Positions 47,614 through 57,900 of a stretch of 64,000 nucleotides of DNA are shown here, piece after piece; the first letter of the stretch is position 1, and every line of letters starts with the position of its first letter. A program made the position numbers and the translations under genes. The stretch comes from an uncultured Hyphomicrobiales bacterium (GTDB lineage Bacteria > Pseudomonadota > Alphaproteobacteria > Rhizobiales > Ancalomicrobiaceae): positions 1-64,000 of the forward strand of contig CAIYYN010000054.1 of the NCBI GenBank assembly GCA_903930435.1. Reading direction: 5' to 3'. Under the pieces are notes generated by a model. The model searched no databases. It saw only the letters and a list, made by a program, of their open reading frames with translations, and had not been told where the DNA came from.

Positions 47614-49809
47614 TTATTTGACAGCCATGACATGCCGACCGTCGGTGACAACAAACTGCCCCCCGTCAGTGGCTTCAGAACTGTCACCAACCCAGAAATC
47701 AAAGGTCCCGGCTTCCAGAATGCGGCTGCCATCCTGATCGGTGTACGACAGATCCTGGACCGGTAATTTCAGCGTCACCTGCTTTGTTTCACCGGGCTTC
47801 AAGGCAACGCGTTGGAAGGCCTTCAACTCCCGAACCGGTCGGCTCCGCATCCCGATCTGCTGATGCGTGTAGAGTTGAATGACCTCGTCAGCCGCCATGT
47901 CGCCGGTGTTGGTGACATCGATCGAAAAGGTGAGCACATCATCGGGGCCAACACGATCATTCGCCAGTTTGGGCAGTCCCAGCTTGAAATCGGAATAGCT
48001 CATGCCGAAACCGAAGGCATAGAGCGGGCCGATCTGCGTATCGACATATTTGGACGTGAAAAAGTCGTTCGCCATGGCCGGACGGCCCGTCGGCAGGTGG
48101 TTATAGGTGATCGGCACCTGTCCGGTGGTCTTGGGGAAGCTGACCGGCAATTTGCCCGACGGCGAAACGTCTCCGGACAAAACGTCGGCCAGCGCATTAC
48201 CGCCTTCCGAACCTGGATACCAGGCAATCAGGATCGCACCGACATGCGACGGCACGTCTTCCAGCGCAAGGGCGCGGCCGTTGAAGAGGACCAGGGCGAT
48301 CGGCTTGCCGAGCTTGGCAAGCAACTCAACCAGTTCGGTCTGATGCCCGGGCAAACGCAGATCGGCGCGTGATCCGGCTTCTCCCGTCATGTCACGGGGT
48401 TCACCGAGTGCCAGCACAATATAATCGGATTGACGCGCCAGTTCGATTGCCGCATCAAAGCCTTCGATGCGATGGCAGTGCATTTCGCACGCCTCGGCAT
48501 AAGCGACCTCAGCCTTGCCCTTGTAACGCGCCTGCAACCCCTCAACCAGCGTGATCGCATCGAGATTATGCCCGTCGGCGGCATCGGGCCCGTGTTGATC
48601 GGGTCGACTGGCGGCCAACCCGCCGATGACGGCGATCTTTTTGACAGATGGCGATATCGGCAGCGTGCTGGATTGATTCTGCAATAAAACGAATGTCTTG
48701 CGCGCCAATTCACGCGCGGCCTGACGTGCGCCGGGGGACAGGAGCTTTGCGTCAGCGGCTGCCGGATCAATTGGCTGCTGACGGAACAGGCCAAGCCGTG
48801 CCTTCAGTTGAAGGACACGTCGGACGGATTGATCGACGGCACTCATGGCTATTTCGCCGGTGCGCACAGCCTCAGGCAGGTACTTCTGGTAAATGCCATC
48901 ATCCATGTCGATGTCGACACCAGCCCGAAAGGCCTGCAACATCGCTTCATGTTCATCGCGAACCGTGCCGTGATAGAGCATTTCGCGAATGGCATGCAGG
49001 TCGGAGACGACGACGCCGTCAAAGCCCCAATCCCGCCGCAGGATGTCGCGCAAGAGATGCTGGTTCGCCGTGGCCGGAATACCGCCAACTGCAACAAACG
49101 CCGTCATGACCATTTCGGCTCCGGCATCAATTGCGGCGTGGTAGCTGGGCAGATAGAGGTCGCGTAGCTGGGCTTCGGACATCTCGACACTGTTATAATC
49201 GCGCCCGGCTTCAGCGGCTCCATAGCCGGCAAAATGCTTGACTGTCGTCCCCAATCCACCATCGCGGAAGCCGCGCACTCGCGCGGCCGAAAAGATCGAG
49301 GCGAGCGTCGGGTCTTCACCCGACCCTTCAACCATGCGACCCCAGCGCGGATCGCGCGCCAGATCGACCATTGGCGCGAATGTCAAGGCAATGCCGACAG
49401 ATCGCGCCTCTTCGGCGGAAATCCTCGCCGATCGATAGGTCACGTCGGGATCAAAGCTCGCTGCATCGGCGAGCGGAACCGGAAAAATCGTGCGATAGCC
49501 GTGAATGACATCGAGTGCCACCAGAAGCGGGATGCCGAGCCGAGACTTTGCTCGCGAAAGCACGTCGGCAGCCGCATAAGGCGTCGCATAATTCAGCACC
49601 GAGCCGATTTCGCCGCGCGCCAGAGCAGGCCAATCAAATTGGCTGTCGGCTGACGCCATCGTGAGCTGACCGACCTTTTCCTCGATCGTCATCTGCGAAA
49701 TGAGATGATCAATCATCTCGTCGTTCACATCGGCGGCAAAAGCCGACGTACAAGCCCCGCAAATCAATGATGCGAACAGGCTCAGGCGACGAAGACGTGA
49801 CAGCAACAT
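47614..49809 (-). CDS. bglX: GH3 beta-glucosidase, exported
   Basis: Exported beta-glycosidase of the BglX type, 731 residues. The signal peptide is LSLFASLICGACTSAFAAD. The GH3 barrel has KHFAGYGAAEAGRDYN and nucleophile Asp270 in VVVSDLHAI. The alpha/beta sandwich follows (VLALGEPRDMTGEAGSRADL), and a fibronectin III-like domain closes the protein (VTNTGDMAADEVIQLYTH). It likely releases glucose from beta-linked oligosaccharides in the periplasm. The frame extends to 49926 but the ATG at 49809 gives the signal peptide. The symbol is by domain similarity only. Confidence 0.93.
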   Translation of the reverse strand: MLLSRLRRLSLFASLICGACTSAFAADVNDEMIDHLISQMTIEEKVGQLTMASADSQFDWPALARGEIGSVLNYATPYAAADVLSRAKSRLGIPLLVALDVIHGYRTIFPVPLADAASFDPDVTYRSARISAEEARSVGIALTFAPMVDLARDPRWGRMVEGSGEDPTLASIFSAARVRGFRDGGLGTTVKHFAGYGAAEAGRDYNSVEMSEAQLRDLYLPSYHAAIDAGAEMVMTAFVAVGGIPATANQHLLRDILRRDWGFDGVVVSDLHAIREMLYHGTVRDEHEAMLQAFRAGVDIDMDDGIYQKYLPEAVRTGEIAMSAVDQSVRRVLQLKARLGLFRQQPIDPAAADAKLLSPGARQAARELARKTFVLLQNQSSTLPISPSVKKIAVIGGLAASRPDQHGPDAADGHNLDAITLVEGLQARYKGKAEVAYAEACEMHCHRIEGFDAAIELARQSDYIVLALGEPRDMTGEAGSRADLRLPGHQTELVELLAKLGKPIALVLFNGRALALEDVPSHVGAILIAWYPGSEGGNALADVLSGDVSPSGKLPVSFPKTTGQVPITYNHLPTGRPAMANDFFTSKYVDTQIGPLYAFGFGMSYSDFKLGLPKLANDRVGPDDVLTFSIDVTNTGDMAADEVIQLYTHQQIGMRSRPVRELKAFQRVALKPGETKQVTLKLPVQDLSYTDQDGSRILEAGTFDFWVGDSSEATDGGQFVVTDGRHVMAVK

Positions 49810-50033
49810 GGTATGAACCTGATCAAAATGAAGACTCTCATTCAGACCATGCAAAACTTGGCACTGAAATGCAATTTCTGTCAGCCATGTTTCCTGTGAT
49901 CTTAAACAGCCAAAATCCGTCAGCAAATCGTCAGGAAGACCTCGATGACAAGCTCTTCTTGACAGGCAGGGTCAATCTACAGTTGGCAAATCACGGGTCG
50001 CGGCATCTGAACTGCAACCCGGATCGCTCACGA

Positions 50034-50633
50034 TCACGCACTCGAACGGTTGAGATGCCCGGCCCAGCGCCGCATGAAATAACGCTTCTGCATGTCGACG
50101 ACGGCAGTTGCCCACCCTTCGCTGTCCCACATGACTTCGCGCGCATAGGACGTCGGCGACGCATGGGGCGGCAGGACAAGACCGACAACCTCCCCGGATT
50201 CAAATTCGAGGGCCGCACCTGCAGCGCGCGCCATCCGCTGCATCGAGCGGTTGGAAGCAAGGCAGTTCATGAACACTTTCTCGATGCCGCGATTGCGCGC
50301 TGTCAGCAACGTGTGTTGCATGAGATCTGATCCGATCCCGGACCCCTGCCAGGCTTCCTCAACACTGAAGGCCGCCTCAGCCTGCTTGTTGCCGGAATCA
50401 AGAAGCCGCAATTCGCCGACCCCACGAACGATTCCATCCACCACATAGCCGTGAATGATCGAATCAGTCTGAAAGCAGGTAGCGACATAGCGTTCGATGA
50501 ACTCATCGGACGCAAACATGGCAAATCGCTTGCGGCGACTGTCGGGATCAAGGCGCAGGAGATGGTCGAGAAAGGCCGACTTGTCAGTTGGCCAGAGCTT
50601 GCGAATGTGACCTAAAGGCATAGCATGTGCCAT
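50034..50633 (-). CDS. GNAT family acetyltransferase
   Basis: N-acetyltransferase fold of 199 residues. The acetyl-CoA loop is EEAWQGSGIGSDLMQHTL, followed by FMNCLASNRSMQRMARAAG. The N-terminal LDPDSRRKRFAMF recalls the GNAT domain found alone or at the end of acyl-CoA synthetase-type protein acetyltransferases (PatZ-like). Substrate is unknown. The frame opens at 50861. ATGs at 50651 and 50633 are available; GGAG lies 6 nt before 50633, which I take as the start. Confidence 0.88.
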   Translation of the reverse strand: MAHAMPLGHIRKLWPTDKSAFLDHLLRLDPDSRRKRFAMFASDEFIERYVATCFQTDSIIHGYVVDGIVRGVGELRLLDSGNKQAEAAFSVEEAWQGSGIGSDLMQHTLLTARNRGIEKVFMNCLASNRSMQRMARAAGAALEFESGEVVGLVLPPHASPTSYAREVMWDSEGWATAVVDMQKRYFMRRWAGHLNRSSA

Positions 50634-51205
50634 CTTGGTCTCCAGTTTCATGGGTATGGACCGGCTTTGCAGAGACAACAAATCCTCACCGGTAACCCGT
50701 CGGTTTGACGTGACCCTTGTGACTTTTCCCACCAATGTTTTGAATAGCTGCGGTGCCCTTTTCGTGGCCAGTCGAACCGGTTCAGGCGGTTCACGGCAAA
50801 TCGGTTGAGCAACGCAACGACGCTTTATTGCCTCCACAATATGGGGCCCACATTGCTGCAATGCAATATTCAGGCGAAATTATCATGTAATCCAGAGACA
50901 TAGGAGCTATGCGCTTACATTCGAGACCCTGAAGGTACCCGATCAAAACCATCACAATGGGCTGAAAATAGCCATCAATGCCAGCAATTGTCGGCGTTGA
51001 GGCTTTCTCAGGTAGAAAATTTGCCTGCAATCTGCCAAAGGATGCACAGGACTTTGACTGATAGAGGTGCTTCGACGCGCTGACAGGCGCAGCCGTCCAC
51101 TCCCAGCTGACGACAGCTTGCCGAAATGGAGAGCACGGGTCGAATCTGGGGCGGTCTGGAGCATCAAGCTTTCGTAGACGACGACCGATCTGGAGTTCAA
51201 TTCAC
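50634..51205. other. 572-bp gap without a recognisable gene
   Basis: A stretch of lower GC content than its neighbours between two divergently read genes. The open frames here (50791-51030 and 50952-51236, minus) have no ribosome site or coding style. Promoters of the GNAT and lipoprotein genes should lie inside. No RNA gene or T-run hairpin is visible. Confidence 0.4.
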
Positions 51206-51865
51206 ATGACGACCACCACAATGGCAGCATTCTCAACGCAAACCGCTCCTCGCAGGACGATCGGCAAGGCCACTGTCTGTGTCTTCATGGCCCTCGCGCT
51301 GTCGGCGTGCGGTCGGATTGGCCTTAACGACCCACTGGCGCCCAGTACGCAGCGCGAAACAACCTATGAACCGCTGCCTGCAGCGCCGGCTGCGTCTGTG
51401 ACAACCTCCGCGCTGCCTCCACCGCCCGTCGTTGCCGCGCCAACGGTAACGGCCCCTGCCGGCGGGACCGCCGTGGATCCGGCCCAGGCGACGACGCCAC
51501 CGGCTGGCACAGCCGCTGGCATTCCGCTTGCCTCGAACACGCCGGCCAGAACACCTGAGCCTGTCGCAAACGACAAGGGACCGGCCATCGGTCGCGGCGA
51601 ATTGGCCGGTGCCTGGCGCATTGCTTCAAGTGCGGACAATTGCCAATTGTTCCTCACGCTGACGACCTGGTCAGGCGGCGCTCGAGCGTCGACGAAAGGC
51701 TGCAATTCCGCCGAAATGCAGCGGATCACCGCCTGGGATCTTGTCGGACGGCAGGTTAATCTCAAGAGTGGAGATGGGGCAGTTGTTGCAACCCTGACCA
51801 ATGCCGGACCAGAGAAATGGGCTGGCCAAACGGCCTCCAAGCAGGCGATTTCGCTCAGTCACTGA
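51206..51865 (+). CDS. Omp19/Inh-type protease-inhibitor lipoprotein
   Basis: Lipoprotein of 219 residues. A signal sequence (VCVFMALALSACG) ends in lipobox LSAC, then comes a long Pro/Ala/Thr-rich linker (about 45-125) and a C-terminal beta-barrel domain with LAGAWRIASSADNCQLFLTL and a second Cys at GCNSAEM, the AprI/Inh metalloprotease-inhibitor pattern. Brucella Omp19 has the same layout and inhibits proteases. GGAG lies about 10 nt before the ATG. It faces the CAP lipoprotein gene (8-bp gap). Confidence 0.88.
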   Translation: MTTTTMAAFSTQTAPRRTIGKATVCVFMALALSACGRIGLNDPLAPSTQRETTYEPLPAAPAASVTTSALPPPPVVAAPTVTAPAGGTAVDPAQATTPPAGTAAGIPLASNTPARTPEPVANDKGPAIGRGELAGAWRIASSADNCQLFLTLTTWSGGARASTKGCNSAEMQRITAWDLVGRQVNLKSGDGAVVATLTNAGPEKWAGQTASKQAISLSH

Positions 51866-51873
51866 CGCTCAAG

Positions 51874-52389
51874 TCACATCGGCTCTGCGAGCACGAGTGC
51901 CCAGTAGACCTGATACTTCGAGCCCGGTACAAAAGCAGTGGCCAGACCGATCTGGGTCGTGCGACCATCCAGCATATGGGCATTGTTTTCCTTCAACTCG
52001 CGCCAGCCGGAGAAGGCTTCGGCAAAGGTGCGATAGCCCGCCGAGAGATTGGCGACATAGGTCTTGTAGCGATACCCGGATTGGGTCAGGGACTCCGCAA
52101 GATGGACCTCGTCGGCGGAGAGGACCTTGCCTTCGGATGCCATCCGGCTTGCCGCGAGCTTTGCGACCTGTTCCAATACGGGGCTGAAGCTGAGCGGTCG
52201 AAGCCCGTTGTTGCCGCGGTATTGATTGATCATCCCGAGTGACGAAGGCCCGTCCACCTGGCGACCCGTCAGATCGAGCCTTTCGTAAAACGGCGGCGTT
52301 GGTCCAGCCTCATGCACGGACGAACATCCCGCGAGAAAACCGAGGGATAGTCCGACAAGGCTGGCAATGGGCATGAGAAATCGGCGCAT
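51874..52389 (-). CDS. CAP-domain lipoprotein
   Basis: Lipoprotein of 171 residues with signal MPIASLVGLSLGFLAGC, lipobox LAGC. The mature part is a CAP (SCP/PR-1) domain: INQYRGNNGLRPLSFSPVL, LAASRMASEG, AESLTQSGYRY, GWRELKENNAHML and a final VYWALVLAEPM. The His of the helix-1 region expected in canonical CAP sites is not obvious. Bacterial members have unclear roles in the envelope. AGGGA lies 7 nt before the ATG. Divergent from the oxidoreductase gene. Confidence 0.9.
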   Translation of the reverse strand: MRRFLMPIASLVGLSLGFLAGCSSVHEAGPTPPFYERLDLTGRQVDGPSSLGMINQYRGNNGLRPLSFSPVLEQVAKLAASRMASEGKVLSADEVHLAESLTQSGYRYKTYVANLSAGYRTFAEAFSGWRELKENNAHMLDGRTTQIGLATAFVPGSKYQVYWALVLAEPM

Positions 52390-52514
52390 GGAAAATCCCT
52401 GGATCAGACAAATGGCTGTTGCCCTAGTGGCATTGGAACGGACCGTGAAGCCGTAGCGTTAAAAATGTGTTGAAATGCAGACCAACCGGAAGCGCACCGA
52501 AGCAATCAAGAACA

Positions 52515-52532
52515 TATAATTCATAAAGGGAG
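52515..52532 (+). promoter_or_regulatory. Possible -10 box and ribosome site of the oxidoreductase gene
   Basis: A consensus TATAAT (52515-52520) lies 8 bp before GGGAG (52528-52532), which is 6 nt before the ATG at 52539. No good -35 element stands 16-18 bp upstream. If used, the leader would be only about 10-15 nt long. Confidence 0.35.
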
Positions 52533-52538
52533 AAAATA

Positions 52539-53558
52539 ATGACCGAAACACGCGGACTGCGGATCGCTCTCGCATCACGGCCGGAAGGCCGACCAAACCC
52601 GGGCAATTTTCGGCTCGAACCCATCGAGATACCCCAACCGGGCGCCGGTGAAGTCCTCCTGCGTGTGCTCTATCTCTCGCTCGATCCCTACATGCGAGGC
52701 CGGATGAGTGCCGCGAAGTCATACGCCGCCCCGGTCGAGGTTGACGCGGTCATGGAAGGCGGAACGGTCGCCGAGGTGATCACCTCAAACGATCCCTCTC
52801 TCGCGCCGGGCGATATCGTCCTGTCGTTCTCGGGCTGGCAGACACATGCCATTGCGAAGGCCAAGCACCTGACCAAGCTTGACCCCCAACTTGCGCCTGT
52901 CTCCACAGCGCTTGGCGTTCTCGGCATGCCTGGCTTTACGGCTTATGCAGGCCTTTTGACGATCGGCCAACCCAAGCCCGGCGAGACCCTCGTTGTCGCC
53001 GCAGCAACCGGTCCGGTCGGTGCGACCGTCGGACAAATCGCCCGGATCAAAGGCGCGCGCGTGGTCGGCATCGCCGGTGGCGAGGAAAAACGCCGCTACA
53101 TGCAGGAGACGCTCGGTTTTGACGCCTGTCTCGACCATCGCGATCCCGAATTTGTCGCGCAATTGAAGGCGGCATGCCCGAACGGGGTCGATATCTACTT
53201 CGAGAATGTCGGTGGCGCGGTCTGGGACGCGGTGTTTCCGCTGCTCAACACCTATGCCCGGGTCCCGGTCTGCGGACTGATCGCCCAGTATAATGCGACG
53301 AGCCTCCCTGCAGGCCCGGATCGGACGCCTGCCATCATGCGCAATGTCCTCACCCGCAGCCTGACGATCCGCGGCTTCATCCAGAGCGAATTCATCAGCC
53401 AGCGCCCGGCGTTCTTGGCTGATATGAGCACCTGGATCCGCGAGGGCAAGGTGCGCTACCGCGAGGATATCGTTGACGGACTGGAAAACGCACCAGAGGC
53501 GTTTATCGGCCTGCTCGAGGGCAAGAACTTCGGCAAGCTGCTTGTGAAAGTGGCTTGA
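52539..53558 (+). CDS. NADP-dependent medium-chain oxidoreductase
   Basis: Zinc-free MDR enzyme of 339 residues in the leukotriene B4 dehydrogenase/CurA group, which reduces alpha,beta-unsaturated ketones and aldehydes with NADPH. Marks are YLSLDPYMRGRM, the AATGPVGATVGQIARIKGA nucleotide-binding loop, GIAGGEEKRRY (NADP-binding) and DIYFENVGGAVWDAV. It probably detoxifies reactive carbonyls in the cytosol. It ends 2 bp before the convergent EamA gene. Confidence 0.92.
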   Translation: MTETRGLRIALASRPEGRPNPGNFRLEPIEIPQPGAGEVLLRVLYLSLDPYMRGRMSAAKSYAAPVEVDAVMEGGTVAEVITSNDPSLAPGDIVLSFSGWQTHAIAKAKHLTKLDPQLAPVSTALGVLGMPGFTAYAGLLTIGQPKPGETLVVAAATGPVGATVGQIARIKGARVVGIAGGEEKRRYMQETLGFDACLDHRDPEFVAQLKAACPNGVDIYFENVGGAVWDAVFPLLNTYARVPVCGLIAQYNATSLPAGPDRTPAIMRNVLTRSLTIRGFIQSEFISQRPAFLADMSTWIREGKVRYREDIVDGLENAPEAFIGLLEGKNFGKLLVKVA

Positions 53559-53560
53559 GA

Positions 53561-54457
53561 TCAGCCACGCTTCAACCGGTTGAGCGCGCGTTTCTCAACG
53601 ATGATCATGCCGATCCCGCTCACCATGATCAATCCGGCACCGGCAAAAACCGCCGGTACCGGAACGTCGCCCCAGATCACGAAGCCCCAGGTGAAGGCCC
53701 AGACCAAGGTGACATATTCAAATGGGGCGACGGCCGATGCAGGTGCCAGTCGGTAGCCTTCGAAGAGGAGATATTGGCCAAGCCCGCCGATGCAGCCAAG
53801 GCCAACGATCAGGGCGAGGCTGAAGAGATCCGGCGTGATCCAGGTGAAGGGCAGTGTCACCCCGCAGACCACGACGAACATTGCACTGCTCGCCACCATC
53901 AGATTGAGCGTTGTCTCAGTCCGGCTGATCAGACGCACGAGAATATTGGTCAGCGCCCAGCAGATCGCGGCAAACAAGGTCAGCCCCACCGCCATGAAAT
54001 CCATCGTCGGACCAGGATTGGCGGCAATCACAACCCCGATGAAGCCTGCGATCGTGGCGGCCCAGCGCAAGGCGCTGACACGCTCGCGCAGCAGGATCAT
54101 CGAAAAGATCACGACAAAGACTGGCGTTGAAAAATACAAAGTGACCAGTTCAGCCAGATGCAACGATTTCGCTGCCGTAAAATACGCCAGCCAGGCTGCC
54201 AGGATCAGGCCACCGCGCATGAGCAGCGTCCAACGATTGGGGTTGACGATAATGCCGCGCATGTTTCTGGCACCGGCTACGGCCAGAACAAGCAAGATGA
54301 TCACGATGCTGCGCAGAAACAGGATTTCCCAGATCGGCAGACCTGTGACGAGCCATTTGACCGTTGCATCCTGGAGCGAAAAAATGCTGAACCCGGCAAG
54401 CGCATGACCGATGCCAAGCATCGTCTGTCTTTGTTCTGCGTGGGTCAATTCAGTCAT
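53561..54457 (-). CDS. EamA/DMT family transporter
   Basis: Ten-helix membrane protein of 298 residues made of two EamA repeats (first starting at FSIFSLQDATVKWLVTGLP, second near FAAICWALTNILVRLISRTE). The family moves amino acids, nucleotide sugars and other metabolites; RhaT/YdcZ-like exporters are typical. Substrate unknown. The frame opens at 54496; the ATG at 54457 (MTELTHAEQRQ) is the likely start, although its ribosome site (GAGGG) is rather far away. Confidence 0.9.
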   Translation of the reverse strand: MTELTHAEQRQTMLGIGHALAGFSIFSLQDATVKWLVTGLPIWEILFLRSIVIILLVLAVAGARNMRGIIVNPNRWTLLMRGGLILAAWLAYFTAAKSLHLAELVTLYFSTPVFVVIFSMILLRERVSALRWAATIAGFIGVVIAANPGPTMDFMAVGLTLFAAICWALTNILVRLISRTETTLNLMVASSAMFVVVCGVTLPFTWITPDLFSLALIVGLGCIGGLGQYLLFEGYRLAPASAVAPFEYVTLVWAFTWGFVIWGDVPVPAVFAGAGLIMVSGIGMIIVEKRALNRLKRG

Positions 54458-54552
54458 CGACGGGTATCGACCCTCTGCAACACCTGACGGTGCCACCAGA
54501 TCTCACCGACTAGTCGACTGTGCCAACATTTCAAAGAGTTAACTTGAAAAAT

Positions 54553-54627
54553 TGGAGCGGGAGAAGGGATTCGAACCCTCGACCCTAACCTTGGCAAGGT
54601 TATGCTCTACCCCTGAGCTACTCCCGC
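54553..54627 (-). tRNA. tRNA-Gly (anticodon GCC)
   Basis: Cloverleaf on the minus strand. The acceptor GCGGGAG pairs with CTCCCGC, the discriminator base is T, and CCA is encoded. The anticodon stem TAACC/GGTTA encloses loop TTGCCAA, giving anticodon GCC. The T-loop is GGTTCGAATCC. No integrase or repeated 3' end is seen beside it. On the minus strand a T-rich stretch follows the 3' end. Confidence 0.97.
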
Positions 54628-54930
54628 ATCCGATAGTGGGTAAGGCCCGGCACCGCCGGACGGGCGCTTCTATGCACCATGCGCAGACGCATTGCAACAT
54701 CCTTGTGACGGAAATTTTCATCAAAATACGCTAGGGTGCCAGCAAGGCTCCTGAATGCGCCGAATTTCGCGGCTAAATTTTCGGGCGTTAGGCATGATTG
54801 CACATTGTTTGGACAATCACTGCATTATTTGCATGCTTTCCTTGACGCTGCCCAAGCTCTAGGCTCCTCCTCCTATGGGCTAACTCTTGAAATCGTCATC
54901 GTTGACGCGACAAAAGAACCGGTGATCCGC
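54628..54930. promoter_or_regulatory. Region between tRNA-Gly and the DUF2126 gene
   Basis: About 300 bp carrying the promoters of the tRNA (minus strand) and of the transglutaminase operon (plus strand). The open frame of the latter continues upstream through it, but the translation has no family similarity there. No other gene is visible. Confidence 0.5.
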
Positions 54931-57900
54931 TTGGCCATTCTGACAGCTCTCCATCACGTCACGTCCTATACGTATGATCGTCCCATCATGCTGGGGCCAC
55001 AGGTCATCCGCCTGAGACCCGCACCGCATGCACGCACGCCGATCAAGAGCTATTCACTCAAGGTCCTGCCCGAGCCGCATTTCATCAACTGGCAGCAGGA
55101 TCCCTTCGGCAACTGGCTGGCGCGCTTTGTGTTCCCGGAACGGACAACGGAATTCAAGATTTCCGTTGATCTCGTCGCCGAAATGGCGGTGTTCAATCCG
55201 TTCGATTTCTTCGTGGAATCCTATGCGACGGACTTTCCGTTTGCCTATACAGAGGAACTGAAGGTCGAACTGGCCCCCTATCTTGTGACGGAGCCGCCAA
55301 CACCTTATGTCGACGCGTTCCTGAAAACGGTTCCGCTGACGAAGACGCCGATCATCGATTTTCTGGTTGCGATCAACCAGCGGCTTTCGCAGGAAATCCG
55401 CTATGTCATCCGGATGGAGCCGGGTGTTCAGGAACCTGAAGACACATTGAAGAAAGCCTCCGGTTCATGCCGGGATACCGGCTGGCTTCTGGTCCAATTG
55501 TTGCGCCGCCTGGGTCTGGCGGCCCGGTTCGTCTCTGGCTATCTCATCCAGCTGAAACCGGATATTGCCGCGCTCGACGGCCCGTCAGGCACCGACCACG
55601 ATTTTACGGATTTGCATGCCTGGTGCGAGGTCTATCTGCCCGGTGCCGGTTGGGTTGGCCTGGACGCAACATCGGGTCTGTTTGCCGGTGAAGGTCATAT
55701 TCCGCTCGCAGCCACGCCGCATTATTCCTCTGCTGCGCCGATCAGTGGCCTCGTGGAACCCGCAGAAGTGCATTTCGACTTCGATATGGAAGTCACCCGT
55801 GTTGCCGAAGCGCCGCGCGTAACCCTGCCCTTCTCGGATGCAAGTTGGGCCGCCCTCGATGCGCTTGGACGCAAGGTCGACAAGGCGCTCGAAGACGGCG
55901 ACGTGCGTCTGACGATGGGCGGCGAGCCGACATTTGTGGCCATCGACGACTATCAATCCGCCGAATGGAACACTGCCGCAGTTGGTCCGACCAAGCGTCA
56001 ACATGCCGACGAGTTGATTCGTCGGTTGCGCAAACGTTTCGCCCCCGGTGGTTTCCTGCACTACGGGCAGGGTAAATGGTATCCCGGCGAGAGCCTGCCG
56101 CGCTGGGCATTTGGTCTTTACTGGCGCAAGGACGGCAAGCCGATCTGGCGCAATCCGAGCCTCATCGCCAAGGAAGCCGAGCCGCAGGACGCAGGGATCG
56201 ACCAATCTGAAGCCATCGCCAAAGGGATCGCCGAGCGGCTGGATATCGGCAGTGACTATGTCATTACCGCCTACGAAGACCCTGCCGTCTGGCTGGTCAA
56301 GGAAGCCGAACTTCCCGTCAATGTGGACCCTGAAAACTCCAAATTGGCCAATCCCGAGGATCGCCACCGGATTGCACGGGTCTTTGATCGCGGGCTGACC
56401 AAGGCAACCGGCCACGTGCTGCCTGTCCAGCGCTGGAATGCAGCTGCCGGAACGGGCTGGTATTCGGAGAAATGGCGCCTGCGTCGTGAGAAACTGTTCC
56501 TCATTCCAGGCGACAGCCCGGTAGGCTACCGGCTGCCGATCGGATCACTCACCTATATTCCGCCCTCAAGTTACCCCTACACCAATGAACTGGATCCGTT
56601 TGCCGAACGCGGTCCGCTGCCCGACCCCGACGAACTCGCCCAGATCTATCGACGCACGGAGCCGGTCAAACGCGAGACACAGCGCTGGGTCGAGGAGATC
56701 GGGGCCGACCAAGTACGCACTGCATTGTCCGTTGAACCAAGAGACGGAATCATCAACATCTTCATGCCGCCGGTCGCCGTTCTCGATGATTATCTCGAAC
56801 TTCTCGCCGCGATTGAAGCGACGGCTGAAGCCACGAAGACACCGGTTCATATCGAGGGCTATCCCCCGCCGTGGGACCCGCGCCTTGGCGTCATCAAGGT
56901 TACGCCCGATCCGGGCGTGATCGAGGTGAATGTCCATCCCGCTTCAAATTGGGATGAATGTGTCGACATCACGCTCGGGCTCTATGAAGAAGCCCGCCTG
57001 TCGCGGCTCGGCACAGAGAAATTCATGGTCGATGGCCGGCATACGGGCACTGGCGGCGGCAACCATGTCGTTGTTGGCGCGAGCTGGCCGACGGACAGCC
57101 CGTTCCTGCGGCGTCCCGACCTGTTGCGAAGCGTTGTGATCTACTGGCAGCGGCATCCCAGCCTGTCGTATCTGTTCTCCGGGCTGTTCATCGGCCCGAC
57201 CAGCCAGGCACCACGCATCGACGAGGCCCGTCACGACGCGCTCTATGAACTCGAAATCGCCATGGCCAATATCCCGCAGTATGGGTCAGGCCTGATGCAA
57301 CCCCTGCCGTGGGTCACGGATCGGCTATTCCGGAATTTGCTGACGGATACATCCGGCAACACACACCGTACCGAAATCTGCATCGACAAGCTTTTTTCGC
57401 CCGATGGTCCCACGGGTCGACTCGGACTTGTCGAGTTCCGCTCGTTTGAGATGCCGCCGGACCCGCGCATGAGTCTGGCGCAGCAGCTCTTGATCAGGGC
57501 CATCATCGCGATGCTCTGGAACAAGCCGATCGAAGGCAATCTCGTTCGGTGGGGCACATCCCTGCATGACCGCTTCATGCTGGAACATTTTGTCTGGGAG
57601 GATTTCCTTGATGTCCTCGCCGACCTCAAGGACGCCGGATTTGCGATGGATCCTGAGTGGTTTGAAGCTCAACGCGAATTCCGCTTCCCGTTCTGCGGAC
57701 AAGTTGAACACCACGGCGTCAGGCTGGAATTGCGGCAGGCGTTGGAGCCATGGCATGTGACGGGCGAGGAAGGATCGGCGGGCGGAACAGTCCGCTATGT
57801 GGACTCCTCGGTAGAACGCATGCAGGTCAGGGCCAGCGGCTTGACCGAAGGTCGCCATGTCATCGCCTGCAATGGCCGTCGCATACCCCTGACCAGCACA

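Noticed and set aside
54553-54627. tRNA-Gly as a second integration site
   Set aside because: No integrase, no composition change and no repeat of its 3' end in the neighbouring DNA that I can see.
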